DNA of 64,000 bases from Parabacteroides merdae ATCC 43184 (GTDB lineage Bacteria; Bacteroidota; Bacteroidia; Bacteroidales; Tannerellaceae), in assembly GCF_025151215.1 (NCBI RefSeq), contig NZ_CP102286.1:1054001-1118000 (forward strand). Reading direction: 5' to 3'. How positions within the stretch are numbered: position 1 is the first letter of the stretch; each line of letters opens with the position of its first letter. The notes under the pieces were generated by a model. That model ran no database searches. It was given only the letters and a program-made list of their open reading frames with translations, and was not told the origin of the DNA. This document shows, in pieces, positions 46,524-55,846 of this stretch. Position numbers and translations under genes: made by a program.

Positions 46524-48797
46524 ATGGTTTCTTCGTTATCGGTTTATTATCGAAAACTTGCTTATCACGTAATAGAATCGGACGGCTTCCTATGGGTCGG
46601 ATTCAAGCCGGGAATGGTACATTTTATTGCTAAAGAGGTTTGGAATATTCGCCCCTTGACCCGAACGGACGTTGAGAGATATTATGAGGAGTTTACAGTA
46701 TTAACCCAAGGTAAAGGGAGTCTTTATTTTCGGATTGTAGCTCATGGTGGATTTCTGAAAGAGGCGTTGGCTTATGAGTTGCATGGTTTGACTGTTTCTG
46801 ACGACAACTACCTCAGAAGCCTTAATTCCGGCAGACATGTAGAACTTTACCCGCATAACGAGAAAGCTTATCGTGCTATTATAAAAGGCTTTGAACAGCA
46901 TCGTATCGGTACCGTTGTGCAAGCGACCGGGACGGGAAAGTCATATCTGCTGGCTCGTTATATATCAGACCATGCCACAGAACGAATTTGCGTATTTGCT
47001 CCAAATGTCACAATCCTGGAGGAGATCAAAAAGGCGGTAGGCTTTACCTCTCCTTATATCTGCTATCGAACGTTTCAGTCATTGATATATTATCGAAAAA
47101 ATGATAAACAACTCAAAGCAGATCATATTTTGATTGATGAGTTTCATCATTTCGGTGCAGAAATATGGGGGGCTGCTTTGCAGGAGGTAATTGAATCCAA
47201 TCCGCAGGCCTATATATTAGGAACATCGGCCACTCCTATTCGCCCGGAGGGAATGATTGATACGGTGGATCTTTATTTCGAGGGAAATCTGTTTTATGAA
47301 CTTACCTTACCTCAGGCTTGGTATTACCGTATTTTACCAGTCCCAATCCTGGTACAAAGTGCCTATGGATTAGACGGTGAACTGAATCGTTTACAAAAGC
47401 GATTGGATCGAAGCGGATGTTCAATTCGACGAAAAGAACAAGTCCAAAAGAAACTGGATGTGGCTCGCGTTGATTTTAAAGGGGCGTTAGGAGCTCCTGA
47501 GGTAATCCGAAAGTTCTTGCCCAAAGATGTATGTAAACTGCTGGTTTTTTGCCGTGATCTTACCGACCTGAAACAGATGGTTCCTGAGGTGTGTGGCTGG
47601 CTGACACAAGCCGGACGGGTAATCATACCATTTGAGATCCATCACACTCAAAGCGAACGGATTAATAATCAAATACTAAAGGCTTTCCAAAAAGAATCTG
47701 GGAAATTGCATGTATTGTTCTCTGTCAATATGCTGATAGAAGGACTGCATGTGGAGGGCATAGATGCCGTCTTGTTTCTACGGCGGACAGAATCCTATAT
47801 TGTTACCCTGCAACAGCTGGGCCGTTGCTTGGATGCCGGAAGCGGGAAACAGCCTGTCGTATTGGATTTTGTGAATAACCTATCGGGCAAATCTGTATAT
47901 GACATGATGGCCTTGCACATGGAACGCCTTGCCTGTCAGCCTTCACCCAAGGGATTTGAAGGGGTGACCTCTTTTCTGACCACAGGTTTCCTATCAGACA
48001 TACGGCTTCGTATTGAGGAGATATTGACAGAGTTGGAACCTTGGCAGATCATGTATGAGAGGCTTATTGAGTTCCGTAAGAAAGAAAATGACTGGCCTTC
48101 GGTTACAGAGGGGAAGCTGGGCTTGTGGTGCAATACGCAGCGCATGGCTTACAAACGGGGCAGACTCTCGGAGGAGCGTTACAAACTGCTGGAGTCTGTC
48201 GGCTTTGAATGGAACCTGCTGGATTCAAACTGGATGAAGGAATTCCAATCATTGAAAGTCTTCTTTGCGACTCAAGGTCGCTGGCCCAAACGGGAGGATG
48301 GTGCCTTGGCTACCTGGTGTTATACTCAACGGGAAAGACGTAAGAAAGGACGTTTGAGCAAAGAACGCATTCGTGTGTTGGATGAGATCGGATTTGTGTG
48401 GAGTCAGGACTTGAACGGTGAATGGATGAAAAATTATGAAGCGTTGAAAATCTTTCTCGACAAACAGCAGCGCTTTCCCAAATCAGCCGAAGGCTATTTG
48501 GGCGAGTGGTGCAGTACACAGCGGAAAATGCGCAAGCAAGGGAAACTTTCCCCTGATCGTCAAACACTATTAGATCGAATAGGATTTGTGTGGTCGGTGG
48601 AGCAGGTCTGGCGAAGCCACTTGGAACAGTTGCACCAGTTTCATGTCCAAAATGGACGGTGGCCTGGATGTCGTGAAGGGGCATTGGGGCGTTGGTGTAC
48701 GGTTCAAAGACGGAATTATCGAAGAGGAAGCTTGTCGGATCAAAAAATCGTCCAATTGGAACAAATAGGATTTATACCCTTGAAAGGAGACGAATAA
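46524..48797 (+). CDS. DEAD/DEAH-type SF2 helicase with C-terminal helicase-associated (HA) repeats
   Basis: 757 residues from the ATG at 46524. An N-terminal ~100-residue region precedes the ATPase core with VVQATGTGKSYLLARY (Walker A), HILIDEFHHFGAE (DEFH box), LGTSATPIR and the motif VI region VTLQQLGRCLDAGSG. The last ~250 residues hold four HA repeats of about 65 residues, each with a W-P ... L-x-x-W-C-x-x-Q-R pattern, such as GKLGLWCNTQRMAYKRGRLS. HA repeats probably bind nucleic acid. Such helicases are found on mobile or defence islands, but no nuclease partner is next to it. Confidence 0.82.
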   Translation: MVSSLSVYYRKLAYHVIESDGFLWVGFKPGMVHFIAKEVWNIRPLTRTDVERYYEEFTVLTQGKGSLYFRIVAHGGFLKEALAYELHGLTVSDDNYLRSLNSGRHVELYPHNEKAYRAIIKGFEQHRIGTVVQATGTGKSYLLARYISDHATERICVFAPNVTILEEIKKAVGFTSPYICYRTFQSLIYYRKNDKQLKADHILIDEFHHFGAEIWGAALQEVIESNPQAYILGTSATPIRPEGMIDTVDLYFEGNLFYELTLPQAWYYRILPVPILVQSAYGLDGELNRLQKRLDRSGCSIRRKEQVQKKLDVARVDFKGALGAPEVIRKFLPKDVCKLLVFCRDLTDLKQMVPEVCGWLTQAGRVIIPFEIHHTQSERINNQILKAFQKESGKLHVLFSVNMLIEGLHVEGIDAVLFLRRTESYIVTLQQLGRCLDAGSGKQPVVLDFVNNLSGKSVYDMMALHMERLACQPSPKGFEGVTSFLTTGFLSDIRLRIEEILTELEPWQIMYERLIEFRKKENDWPSVTEGKLGLWCNTQRMAYKRGRLSEERYKLLESVGFEWNLLDSNWMKEFQSLKVFFATQGRWPKREDGALATWCYTQRERRKKGRLSKERIRVLDEIGFVWSQDLNGEWMKNYEALKIFLDKQQRFPKSAEGYLGEWCSTQRKMRKQGKLSPDRQTLLDRIGFVWSVEQVWRSHLEQLHQFHVQNGRWPGCREGALGRWCTVQRRNYRRGSLSDQKIVQLEQIGFIPLKGDE

Positions 48798-48851
48798 TAC
48801 AGATGAAGTGAGAAATATTCTCATTTCATACGGAACAATAGAATTACAATA

Positions 48852-49430
48852 GATGTAGACTATGATTTTAGATTAAAAGTGGCAAAGAACGGGTGGCAAG
48901 ATGTTCGTGTCGTTACCGCTACGAACGAGGACTTGCAATTGGCCATCAAGGAAGGGCAATTCAGAGAAGACCTTTATCACCTCCTTTGCTAGTTCAAGAT
49001 ACGCCAGCCTTTGTTAGCAGAATGTCCGGAAGATATCATCCCTTTGGCCGAGTTTTTCCGCGAACGCCACTCGAAAGAACTGAAAAGGGAAACACAAGGC
49101 TTTACAGACGATGCCAAGCGCAGGATGCTTGCCTACCCGTGGCCGGGCAATGTGCGTGAACTGCAAAACAAGATCAAGCGTTCCGTACTTGTTTCCGAAG
49201 AACCGATACTGGATATCGAAGGGTTAGATAATGGAATTCCGCCGTGCGATAATGGGCAGGCATCCGTACCGGCAGTCCTGCCGTTGAAGGATGAATCGTT
49301 GGAGAAGAAGAACATTGTCAACGCCCTTAAAGCCTGCAACGGGCACAGGGAGCAAGCCGCCGCAATGCTGAATGTCAATCCGGCGACGCTGTACCGGAAG
49401 ATGAAAAAATACGGATGCGGTAGAAATAGA
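48852..49430 (+). pseudogene. C-terminal part of a sigma-54-dependent activator, amber-interrupted and cut by an IS
   Basis: The frame carries the end of an AAA+ domain ([30 protein letters not shown]), a TAG at 48990-48992, then [20 protein letters not shown]. The R-finger region [16 protein letters not shown] follows, and a Fis-type HTH ([32 protein letters not shown]). CAG-to-TAG explains the stop because relatives read RLCQFK. The N-terminal sensor and the Walker motifs are missing, and the 3-prime end runs into the IS256 element. It is an inactive relic. Confidence 0.8.
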
Positions 49431-49431
49431 A

Positions 49432-50712
49432 GGCACTATAAAATATTTTGTGTAAATGGAAACGATGAGGTGTTAAGCAAGGAGTTCCTTAGCCAGTTCA
49501 AGACAGAAGCGGATGTGAGCAAGTTTCTGAAACAGTTGCATGCCCAGGTGCTGGAGAAGATGCTTGAAGGCGAAATGGATGCCCATTTGGGCTATGAAAA
49601 GAATTCTGTGACAGGGAACAATACCGGCAACTCCCGGAATGGCAGTTATCCGAAGAAAATCCAGACCGAACATGGAGAGTCTGTCATTTCTATTCCACGT
49701 GACCGTAACGGCCAGTTTGAGCCGATAGCAGTGCCCAAACATGAAAGTCGTGGACTTTCTATAGAAAAGCTCGTTATCTCCCTATACGCCAAAGGAATGA
49801 GCGTTTCTGACATAGAGGAAGAGATGCGTGAGATTTATGAAATAGAGCTCTCTACATCGGCCATTTCCATCATTACCAACAAAGTCAATCAGGCTGCCCA
49901 GGAGTGGCAGAACCGTCCCCTTGATCCTGTTTGCCTGATAGTCTGGATGGACGGTATTGTCTTCAAGGTACGGGATAACGGCAAGATCATAAACAAGACC
50001 GTTTACCTTTGCGTCGGACTGAAACAGAACGGCCTGAAGGAAGTTCTTGGCATGTGGGTTGGCAAATCGGAAAGCTCTTCTTTCTGGATGGGTGTCCTGA
50101 CCGACTTAAAAGCCCGTGGAGTGCAGGATATACTGATTACCTGTACCGACAATCTGAATGGATTTACGGATACTATCCGCAGTGTATTCCCTCAGTCATC
50201 CACTCAAGTCTGTGTGGTACATCAGATCAGAAATTCCTGTAAATATGTCGTTTATAAGGATAAGAAAGAGTTTACAGCGGATATGAAGAATATCTATAAT
50301 GCACCCAACAAAGAGGTTGCAGCCACAGAACTTGACAATCTGGAAAAGAAATGGGGAGGAAAGTATCCTTATGCTATACTTTCATGGAGAAACAACTGGG
50401 ATGATTTGACTGTTTTCTTCCAATTCCCGCTGGAAATCAGAAAAATAATCTACACAACCAATCTCATTGAGAACCTGAATGGAAAAATCAGAAAGTACAC
50501 GAAATCAAAACTTTCATTTCCTTCGGACGATGCTGTAAAAAAGACCGTATATCTTTCGCTTATGGAGATTGAAAAGAAATGGACAATGCCTATTTCAAAC
50601 TGGGGCTTGATTATGAATCAATTTATGCTTATGTTTGAAAACAGAATCCAGATATAAGAACAAACTTACAACTGAATCCTGTTTTCATTTACACAAAATT
50701 CTGGACAGTGTC
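49432..50712 (+). mobile_element. IS256-family insertion sequence
   Basis: About 1.28 kb. The left end (GGCACTATAAAAT and flank) and the complement of the right end (GACACTGTCCAGAATTTTG) share G-CACT, then TTTTGTGTAAATG and AAAC, as imperfect terminal inverted repeats of ~30 bases. It holds one transposase gene. The bases just outside (AAATAGAA left, TTTAAATA right) are not an identical 8-bp target duplication, so the element or its flank has been rearranged since insertion. Confidence 0.85.
49470..50657 (+). CDS. IS256-family (mutator-type) transposase
   Basis: 395 residues from a GTG at 49470, though the frame is open upstream through the sigma-54 relic. Signature regions: [16 protein letters not shown] at the N-terminus and the DDE triad in [29 protein letters not shown] and [27 protein letters not shown] is the family C/H motif near the second D. 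It moves the element by cut or copy-out transposition. It is full length and looks active. Confidence 0.9.
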   Translation: MLSKEFLSQFKTEADVSKFLKQLHAQVLEKMLEGEMDAHLGYEKNSVTGNNTGNSRNGSYPKKIQTEHGESVISIPRDRNGQFEPIAVPKHESRGLSIEKLVISLYAKGMSVSDIEEEMREIYEIELSTSAISIITNKVNQAAQEWQNRPLDPVCLIVWMDGIVFKVRDNGKIINKTVYLCVGLKQNGLKEVLGMWVGKSESSSFWMGVLTDLKARGVQDILITCTDNLNGFTDTIRSVFPQSSTQVCVVHQIRNSCKYVVYKDKKEFTADMKNIYNAPNKEVAATELDNLEKKWGGKYPYAILSWRNNWDDLTVFFQFPLEIRKIIYTTNLIENLNGKIRKYTKSKLSFPSDDAVKKTVYLSLMEIEKKWTMPISNWGLIMNQFMLMFENRIQI

Positions 50713-50804
50713 TTTAAATATAAAAATGGATAATAAACGGGCTGCATAACAAAAAAAGAAGGCTGCCTTTTCAGACACCTTCATCCTTAAACTTGAATAC
50801 GATA

Positions 50805-51098
50805 TTATACCAATGCTGCGTGATAGTTCTCCTCCAACAGCTTCTCGATGTCCGACTGCCTGTACAGGATCTTCCCGCCAAGCTGGATATAGGGAATCCG
50901 TCCTTGGTCCCTGTAATCCTGCAGGCACCTGCGGCTGATCCTCAACGTTCCGGAAAGCTCCCTGTCGGTCAGGAACCGTTCCCCGTTGAAGGGAGGACGG
51001 TTGTCACGGGCAAGACGCTCCACTTTTTTCTCCATGTTGTCCAGCAGGGCAAAGAACCTGCGGACACGTTCGTTCTCCTTGTCGATAATGCCTTCCAT
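50805..51098 (-). CDS. Excisionase-type helix-turn-helix protein
   Basis: 97 residues, GC-rich. N-terminal helix (NERVRRFFALLDNMEKKVER), then FNGERFLTDRELSGTLRISR and RCLQDYRDQGRIPYIQLGGK with the winged HTH end ILYRQSDIEKLLEEN. It is the intact relative of the broken gene at 13036. Such proteins of Bacteroides integrative elements act with the integrase in excision. It lies 12 bases after the end of a second HTH gene in the same direction. Confidence 0.82.
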   Translation of the reverse strand: MEGIIDKENERVRRFFALLDNMEKKVERLARDNRPPFNGERFLTDRELSGTLRISRRCLQDYRDQGRIPYIQLGGKILYRQSDIEKLLEENYHAALV

Positions 51099-51110
51099 CT
51101 CTTCCGCTCT

Positions 51111-51434
51111 TTAAAGGTTTCCGTTCTTCCTTCCTTCTCTCACCTCCTTCTCCTTGCGTCTGATGCCGACGTAGGCCATCAGCTTCTCCACATCCTCTGG
51201 CTTGTAATAGAACTTGCGCTGGAGGCGGGTGAACGCCAGCCGTCCGGTATCGCGGAGTGTCTGCAGGGTACGTGGCGAGATGTCAAGGCGCAGGCAGACA
51301 TCCTGGCCGTCCAGTCACTCTCCGGGTTCCTTACAGCGGTTTCTCTCATACAATCTGTCCACATGTGCGGACAGGTTCTCGGCACGTGCCAGCATCCTCT
51401 CAAGGACATCGGCCTCGATGTAGCATATTTCCAT
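51111..51434 (-). pseudogene. Excisionase-type HTH gene with an in-frame TGA
   Basis: The frame begins MEICYIEADVLERMLARAEN, goes to CKEPGE, a TGA at 51315-51317, then LDGQDVCLRLDISPRTLQTL and RDTGRLAFTRLQRKFYYKPE, ending RKNGNL. Relatives have EWLD at this point, so a TGG-to-TGA change is the likely cause. Otherwise full length (~107 residues). It is the relative of the broken gene at 12390. Confidence 0.75.
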
Positions 51435-51477
51435 ATTTTTCAACTCGTTGAAATGTCAGTGCGAATATAAGGGAAGA

Positions 51478-51546
51478 AACCATGAGAGGCAAGCGCGACC
51501 GGCACACTGGCAGGAATAGTCATGGATAGTCGGTTTTTGTCATATG
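51478..51546 (+). repeat. Direct repeat copy 1 (~69 bp)
   Basis: Shares most positions with 53450-53517, including the run GGAATAGTCATGGATAGTCG and the following GTTTTTGTCATATGG. The similarity fades gradually over the next ~80 bases. Confidence 0.75.
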
Positions 51547-51702
51547 GCGCGGGAAAAATACTCCGTAGCCGGTCGGTTTTCACGACTCCCTTTGGAAAAC
51601 CTGAAGGACGGGTGCGTCACGGCGATGAAAAAAGAAAAATCCCCACCGGAAGTGAAGCGACCCCAAACCGGCAGGGAGTGTAATAATAAAGGAACGGACT
51701 GT

Positions 51703-51936
51703 TCAGCCCTTGATGTAACCGTACTTTTTCAGGTCGTCCATGAAATGCTCCGGCGTGTCGGTCCTCACCGTCACCCCGTGCAGTTCCCTGTACCGCCCGG
51801 AGAAATTCACCATGTACTCCCCGTCGGTGCACCCGCTGTCAAACCAGCTGCCCTCACGCAGGACGCGTACAAACTCGGAAGGGTCGGAGGCGGCAATCCT
51901 GCCGCCATCCGCCAAAATATACATATGCTTGCTCAT
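51703..51936 (-). CDS. Small acidic protein encoded with the amidoligase
   Basis: 77 residues: MSKHMYILADGGRIAASDPS, then EFVRVLREGSWFDSGCTDGE and a C-terminal FMDDLKKYGYIKG. It has no signal peptide or known motif. Its ATG overlaps the amidoligase stop, so the two are translationally coupled. It could be the peptide partner or substrate of that enzyme, but nothing in the sequence proves this. I do not recognise a named family. Confidence 0.65.
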   Translation of the reverse strand: MSKHMYILADGGRIAASDPSEFVRVLREGSWFDSGCTDGEYMVNFSGRYRELHGVTVRTDTPEHFMDDLKKYGYIKG

Positions 51937-52862
51937 GCCGATAATTTTTTAGTTCTTAATTTATAATATAGCTTCTGTTCATCGTCCAGGAAAGGGATGT
52001 TCCGGAGCGCGGTGGCCGTGGGCACCTGTCCCCTCGTGGCGAAGGTAACCAATTTATGGAGAAACAGCACCCAGTTACGCATTTTTGTGAAGTTGGTCGT
52101 TCCCGAATGCTGGCGGAACTCGACCGTCTTGTGCCGTGAATAGGCTTCGAGATTCACCTTGTGGTAACGGTTGCCGATTCTGTTTTTCAGCTCGTCCACC
52201 GTCTGGGCCGAGCGTATCATCTCATCAGATACATGGCCCAATCCCTTGCAATAGTAGTTATCTCTGCGGGATGCCGGCATGAACCTGTCGATGACCGGTT
52301 CCAAATGTTTGTAGCTCAGGGCCAGGTTACGCCAGGTCTCCATGCTGAAACCGGCGGCATCGATATGTACGTGAAGCCCGCAGCTCCCGTTCACCTTCAC
52401 GTCACACAGGTCAAGTATCCAGCATACCTTCTCCAGTTCCCGCAGGCCGACTTCGCCGACCAGTATCGGACTGACCAGTTCGAAAGTGTCGTTGCCGCTT
52501 ATACTGCTGTCCGTCACGAGTTTCCAATGCGGACGGGTGGTATGATTGTAGCTTTCCACCATAACCTCGATCCCTGCCTCCCTGAGCTCGCGCGCGAGCC
52601 GTTCACGGGAGCAATTGTAGGCCTCGATCTCGATACCGAACTTACGGTTGAAAGTGTAATCCGGTGCGGCTGTCGCCGAATGAGCATTCGGACCGCCCTC
52701 ACGTTCCCTCATCCGGCGCAGGGCGTTCACTACAAAACCGTAATTGCCGTTGGTCACCATCCTGGCGATTTCCGCACGGGGAACCCCCAGAAGGAACAGC
52801 TGCCGGATCTTATTTGTCTTCGTTGTCTCTTGTGCTAAAATGCTTCTAATTTGCTCGTTCAT
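51933..52862 (-). CDS. Putative amidoligase (amidoligase_2 family)
   Basis: 309 residues. After an N-terminal helical ~90-residue region (HTH-like: FLLGVPRAEIARMVTNGNYG) comes the amidoligase fold: FNRKFGIEIEAYN, WKLVTDSSISGNDTFELVSP and CGLHVHIDAAGFS. The E-x-E, S-x-E and H-x-H residues are the metal/ATP ligands of COOH-NH2 ligases related to glutamine synthetase. These enzymes are predicted to join peptides or amino acids by amide bonds, often on phages and mobile elements. The substrate is unknown. Confidence 0.82.
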   Translation of the reverse strand: MNEQIRSILAQETTKTNKIRQLFLLGVPRAEIARMVTNGNYGFVVNALRRMREREGGPNAHSATAAPDYTFNRKFGIEIEAYNCSRERLARELREAGIEVMVESYNHTTRPHWKLVTDSSISGNDTFELVSPILVGEVGLRELEKVCWILDLCDVKVNGSCGLHVHIDAAGFSMETWRNLALSYKHLEPVIDRFMPASRRDNYYCKGLGHVSDEMIRSAQTVDELKNRIGNRYHKVNLEAYSRHKTVEFRQHSGTTNFTKMRNWVLFLHKLVTFATRGQVPTATALRNIPFLDDEQKLYYKLRTKKLSA

Positions 52863-53449
52863 AACTTGTTAACTCCTTTATTGTTACACTACTAAGGTAA
52901 TGCTTTCACAGGAGAAGTCGTAATTGTAAGAGTCTTATTATCATGCTGTTAGCTTACTTTATCTTAGGCTAAAAGTCCTTATTCAAGGTGTCTGTATCCT
53001 AACCGGTTGGTATCGGATTCCTCCTGATTGATGGCATATCTTCTCCACCGGTTCTGGAAGGTCGGTTCTTTTCCTTTTCTGAGTTCATATCTTAAAATCT
53101 TAAATTATTAAATTACACAACCGGTATTGTCTCGGAATACAAAATAAAGGAAGAAGAGGACCGGACGGAACGAAACCACCTGTCACTTATAGTCATCTAA
53201 AGCCGGTTATCACTATGATACACATGAGGGAGACGGACATACCGTTCCTCTCGGACGGTTCTTCCTATGCGGAGGTGGCGTCAGAGGCTCGCTGCCTGTA
53301 GCGGCTGGAAAAACGGGCGGGATTCCGTTTCCCTGTCCACCTATCCTTTTAAATCCTTATGGGCAGGTGTGGGAGCATGCATCCACCCTGATACGAATCC
53401 TTAAATTATCGGTCCACAAGAAGTGTGAAAGTATCAATCCGTTAATGGA

Positions 53450-53517
53450 ACCATGAGAAGCAAGCATGGCCGACACACCGGCAGGAATAGTCATGGATAG
53501 TCGGTTTTTGTCATATG
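53450..53517 (+). repeat. Direct repeat copy 2 (~68 bp)
   Basis: Direct copy of 51478-51546. It is preceded at 53405-53449 by a degenerate version of the unit repeated at 54328-54536. Confidence 0.75.
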
Positions 53518-54327
53518 GGAAGGAAAAAGAAAGCCGAAGCGGGTCTGGATCCACTACCCCCTTTGGATATGTGAGAGGAACGTTGCGATGAAAGAAAAAA
53601 CTCCTCTTCACGCATGGATAAGGCAATGCCGGAAGTCCGGCAATAAAAAGATGTGGCTTCTCTACCCGGGTAAATGCCACGATTACAGACTTCTTCTTGT
53701 TCCTATTATACCATCAGGCCGATTACCCTCAGGTTAAAAACTTATCCAGAATATCCGAATCCAACCCGTGACAGACCCGGATGGGAAAGGCGATGATGCC
53801 ACCGGATATGTGTATAGCCATATGACCGGACATGGAGATACGACGATAACGATACGTCCTTCTATCGGAATAAGGATATGGCGGGATGCACGGATAACCA
53901 TATATGATTATCGGAACAGCGGTGTGGCAGGCTGTGGGTATATGACAGCGTCCATATACCTGATCTCGTTTTTTTATTATCGGTATTTCAAATGTCTCAA
54001 AAGCCTCTTTGACAGGTTTCCATCCGGGATGATTGCCTGAATTCGCATGTACCGGACTTTCTATTTACCTGATTCCGTAATCGTTCCTGCCATCCGTTTT
54101 TTCTCTGTGGCTGTCGCTTTTTTCCTTGTGGCATCATGGTCTGTTACCGGATGGGAAGAGCCATCTCCATCACAACCATGAATTATAGTGTAGCCATATT
54201 TGTATATAGCCGTATGATACGCTATCCGGATAATGCTATCACAGAATTGCGATATAGCCGGATATCAAAATAAGGATAGCCGGGAGTGAAGGGAGCACGC
54301 ACCCTTCTGGATACAGATATCTCAAAA

Positions 54328-54536
54328 TCTCCATTTGCAGAAGTGTATAAATATCAATCCATTAATGGAGATTATAAAGAAAAAATATAAGTCACACGCG
54401 ACTACCTGTCATTCTCCATTTGTAGAAGTAGCAATCTGTTAATGGAGATAATGAAGAAAAAACAATGAGGTATATACGGCTACATGTCCATTTCTTCATT
54501 TGCAGAAGTGTAGAAGTAGCAATCCATTAATGGACA
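54328..54536 (+). repeat. Three tandem hairpin repeats of ~75 bp
   Basis: Units start near 54328, 54413 and 54487. Each has CCATTTGCAGAAGTG-like sequence, an AT-rich spacer with CAATCCATTAATGGA, and an A-rich tail. Each unit can fold because its TCCATT and AATGGA ends pair. A fourth, degenerate unit is at about 53405-53449. Confidence 0.7.
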
Positions 54537-54734
54537 ATAGAGCATGTAAAGGGCCGATTTCCCATATATTCGCCTCCTTATCCCCGAATTATGGGCGTAA
54601 GTCACATGGTTATGGAGATATATCCATCCTTTAATGGGGAGAACAGCCGGTAAATATCTGATAGAAATGCTCCGCAAACCACAGGAAAATAGCCTTACAA
54701 TGAGCTGATACACAATAATTATTGGAGAAACGAG

Positions 54735-54816
54735 GTCCGCTCCTGCGGACAGCAAGTTGTGTTTTCGTTAAACGAAAACAGGACGGTTTAACGGCAATCA
54801 TGCCGCCAAACCGTCC
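54735..54816. other. Cluster of three perfect hairpins (possible oriT/terminator complex)
   Basis: GTCCGC-tcct-GCGGAC (54735-54750), the palindrome GTTTTCGTTAAACGAAAAC (54761-54779), and GGACGGTTT 54781-54789 paired with AAACCGTCC 54808-54816 and an inner GGCA/TGCC pair. They lie between the repeats and the araC gene and look like a processed or protein-bound DNA site. Confidence 0.6.
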
Positions 54817-54906
54817 GTTAAGCAGGCTCCGAAGTCGCTTGATTTACCTGTAAAATAAATTCTTCTATCTTAGAGTGCTTTTCCAATAAATTGTTATTAA
54901 GAATAA

Positions 54907-55809
54907 TTATTTCCTTTGCAGATTTTCGAAATAATTTGATGGTGTCATTCCTGTTTGCTTTTTAAACATTCGACTAAGATGTTGCGGATATTCAAACCCC
55001 AACCCATATGCTACCTGTGCAATACTTTCACCCGTAGCAAGTTCGTTTTTTGCCAGTTGTATTATGTATTGACGGATATAATTACTTGCTGTATCACCTG
55101 TTGTCTTTTTTATCATATCCCCGAAATAATTCGATGACATGCAAAGTTTGTCGGCGCAATACTGCACTGTCGGCAAGCCATATGTCAGTTGCATGTTCCT
55201 GTCAAAGTAATCATGCAACAAACGGTCGAATTTCATCAACATATCCGAATTATCAAGTTTCCGGGTGATGAACTGGCGGTTATAGAAACGTTGGCAGAAG
55301 TTCAGAACCAACTCGATATAACCCACAATGATGGAATCTTGAAATTCATCGTGCCTTTTCCAGAGTTCATCCCTTATCTGGCACATCAGTGATGTCAAAA
55401 TGCCGTGTTCTTCATCGCTCATGTGCAGAGCTTCATTAACACGGTAATCGAAAAACGAATAATTCTTTATCGTCCTTTCCAACGGGGTACCATGTAAAAG
55501 GTCAGGATGGAACAGTAGTGCCCAACCTGTTAGCATTACCCGTTCGCCGTTGTCCTCTTTACCACCTATCTGGCCAGGAGCAACGCAGATGACCGTTCCT
55601 TTCTTGTAATCGTACTTTCCACAACCATAAGCTAAATCTATTTCAGCTTCGTCATGAAAGAAAATACCATAGATGCTGTAATTGTTCAAGCTATGGCGTA
55701 CAGGGGATACTTCCGCATAGTCAATGACACTGACTAACGGATGTCTGTCGGTGTGTCCTACCCACTGACTATAATCGCCCACATTTCGTACTTTTAGTAT
55801 CTTGCTCAT
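54907..55809 (-). CDS. AraC family transcriptional regulator
   Basis: 300 residues. The N-terminal ~180 residues form a cupin-like sensor region (YSIYGIFFHDEAEIDLAYGC, VICVAPGQIGG). The C-terminal AraC HTH pair is YCADKLCMSSNYFGDMIKKT and QVAYGLGFEYPQHLSRMFKK, then TGMTPSNYF. It is transcribed divergently from the operon that starts at 55973 and is the obvious regulator of it. The effector is unknown. Confidence 0.9.
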   Translation of the reverse strand: MSKILKVRNVGDYSQWVGHTDRHPLVSVIDYAEVSPVRHSLNNYSIYGIFFHDEAEIDLAYGCGKYDYKKGTVICVAPGQIGGKEDNGERVMLTGWALLFHPDLLHGTPLERTIKNYSFFDYRVNEALHMSDEEHGILTSLMCQIRDELWKRHDEFQDSIIVGYIELVLNFCQRFYNRQFITRKLDNSDMLMKFDRLLHDYFDRNMQLTYGLPTVQYCADKLCMSSNYFGDMIKKTTGDTASNYIRQYIIQLAKNELATGESIAQVAYGLGFEYPQHLSRMFKKQTGMTPSNYFENLQRK

Positions 55810-55838
55810 AGCTTTCCGTTCAAGCTCTTGTTTACATG

Positions 55839-55846
55839 CAAAAATA
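55839..55846 (-). promoter_or_regulatory. -7 box of the araC gene
   Basis: Minus-strand TATTTTTG matches TAnnTTTG, 30 bases before the araC ATG. Confidence 0.5.

Larger units (their letters stand above)
52863..54906. other. 2-kb noncoding, repeat-rich region of the second mobile patch
   Basis: I see no convincing gene. It contains the second copy of a 69-bp direct repeat, many short motifs such as ATAGCCATATGA and CCGGATAT between 53760 and 54270, a tandem hairpin repeat at 54328-54536, and three strong hairpins at 54735-54816. This architecture fits an origin of transfer or replication or a regulatory RNA region. Confidence 0.5.

Noticed and set aside
48893..49159. ORF of 88 codons over the sigma-54 relic
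   Set aside because: It is an out-of-frame shadow of the AAA+/Fis coding sequence.
53768..54040. 90-codon ORF in the repeat-rich region
   Set aside because: It begins over short palindromic motifs, shows no domain or coding-like pattern, and has no ribosome binding site that I can see.
54328..54536. CRISPR-like array
   Set aside because: Units are ~75 bp, imperfect and include the hairpin itself; there are no constant short repeats with unique spacers and no cas genes.
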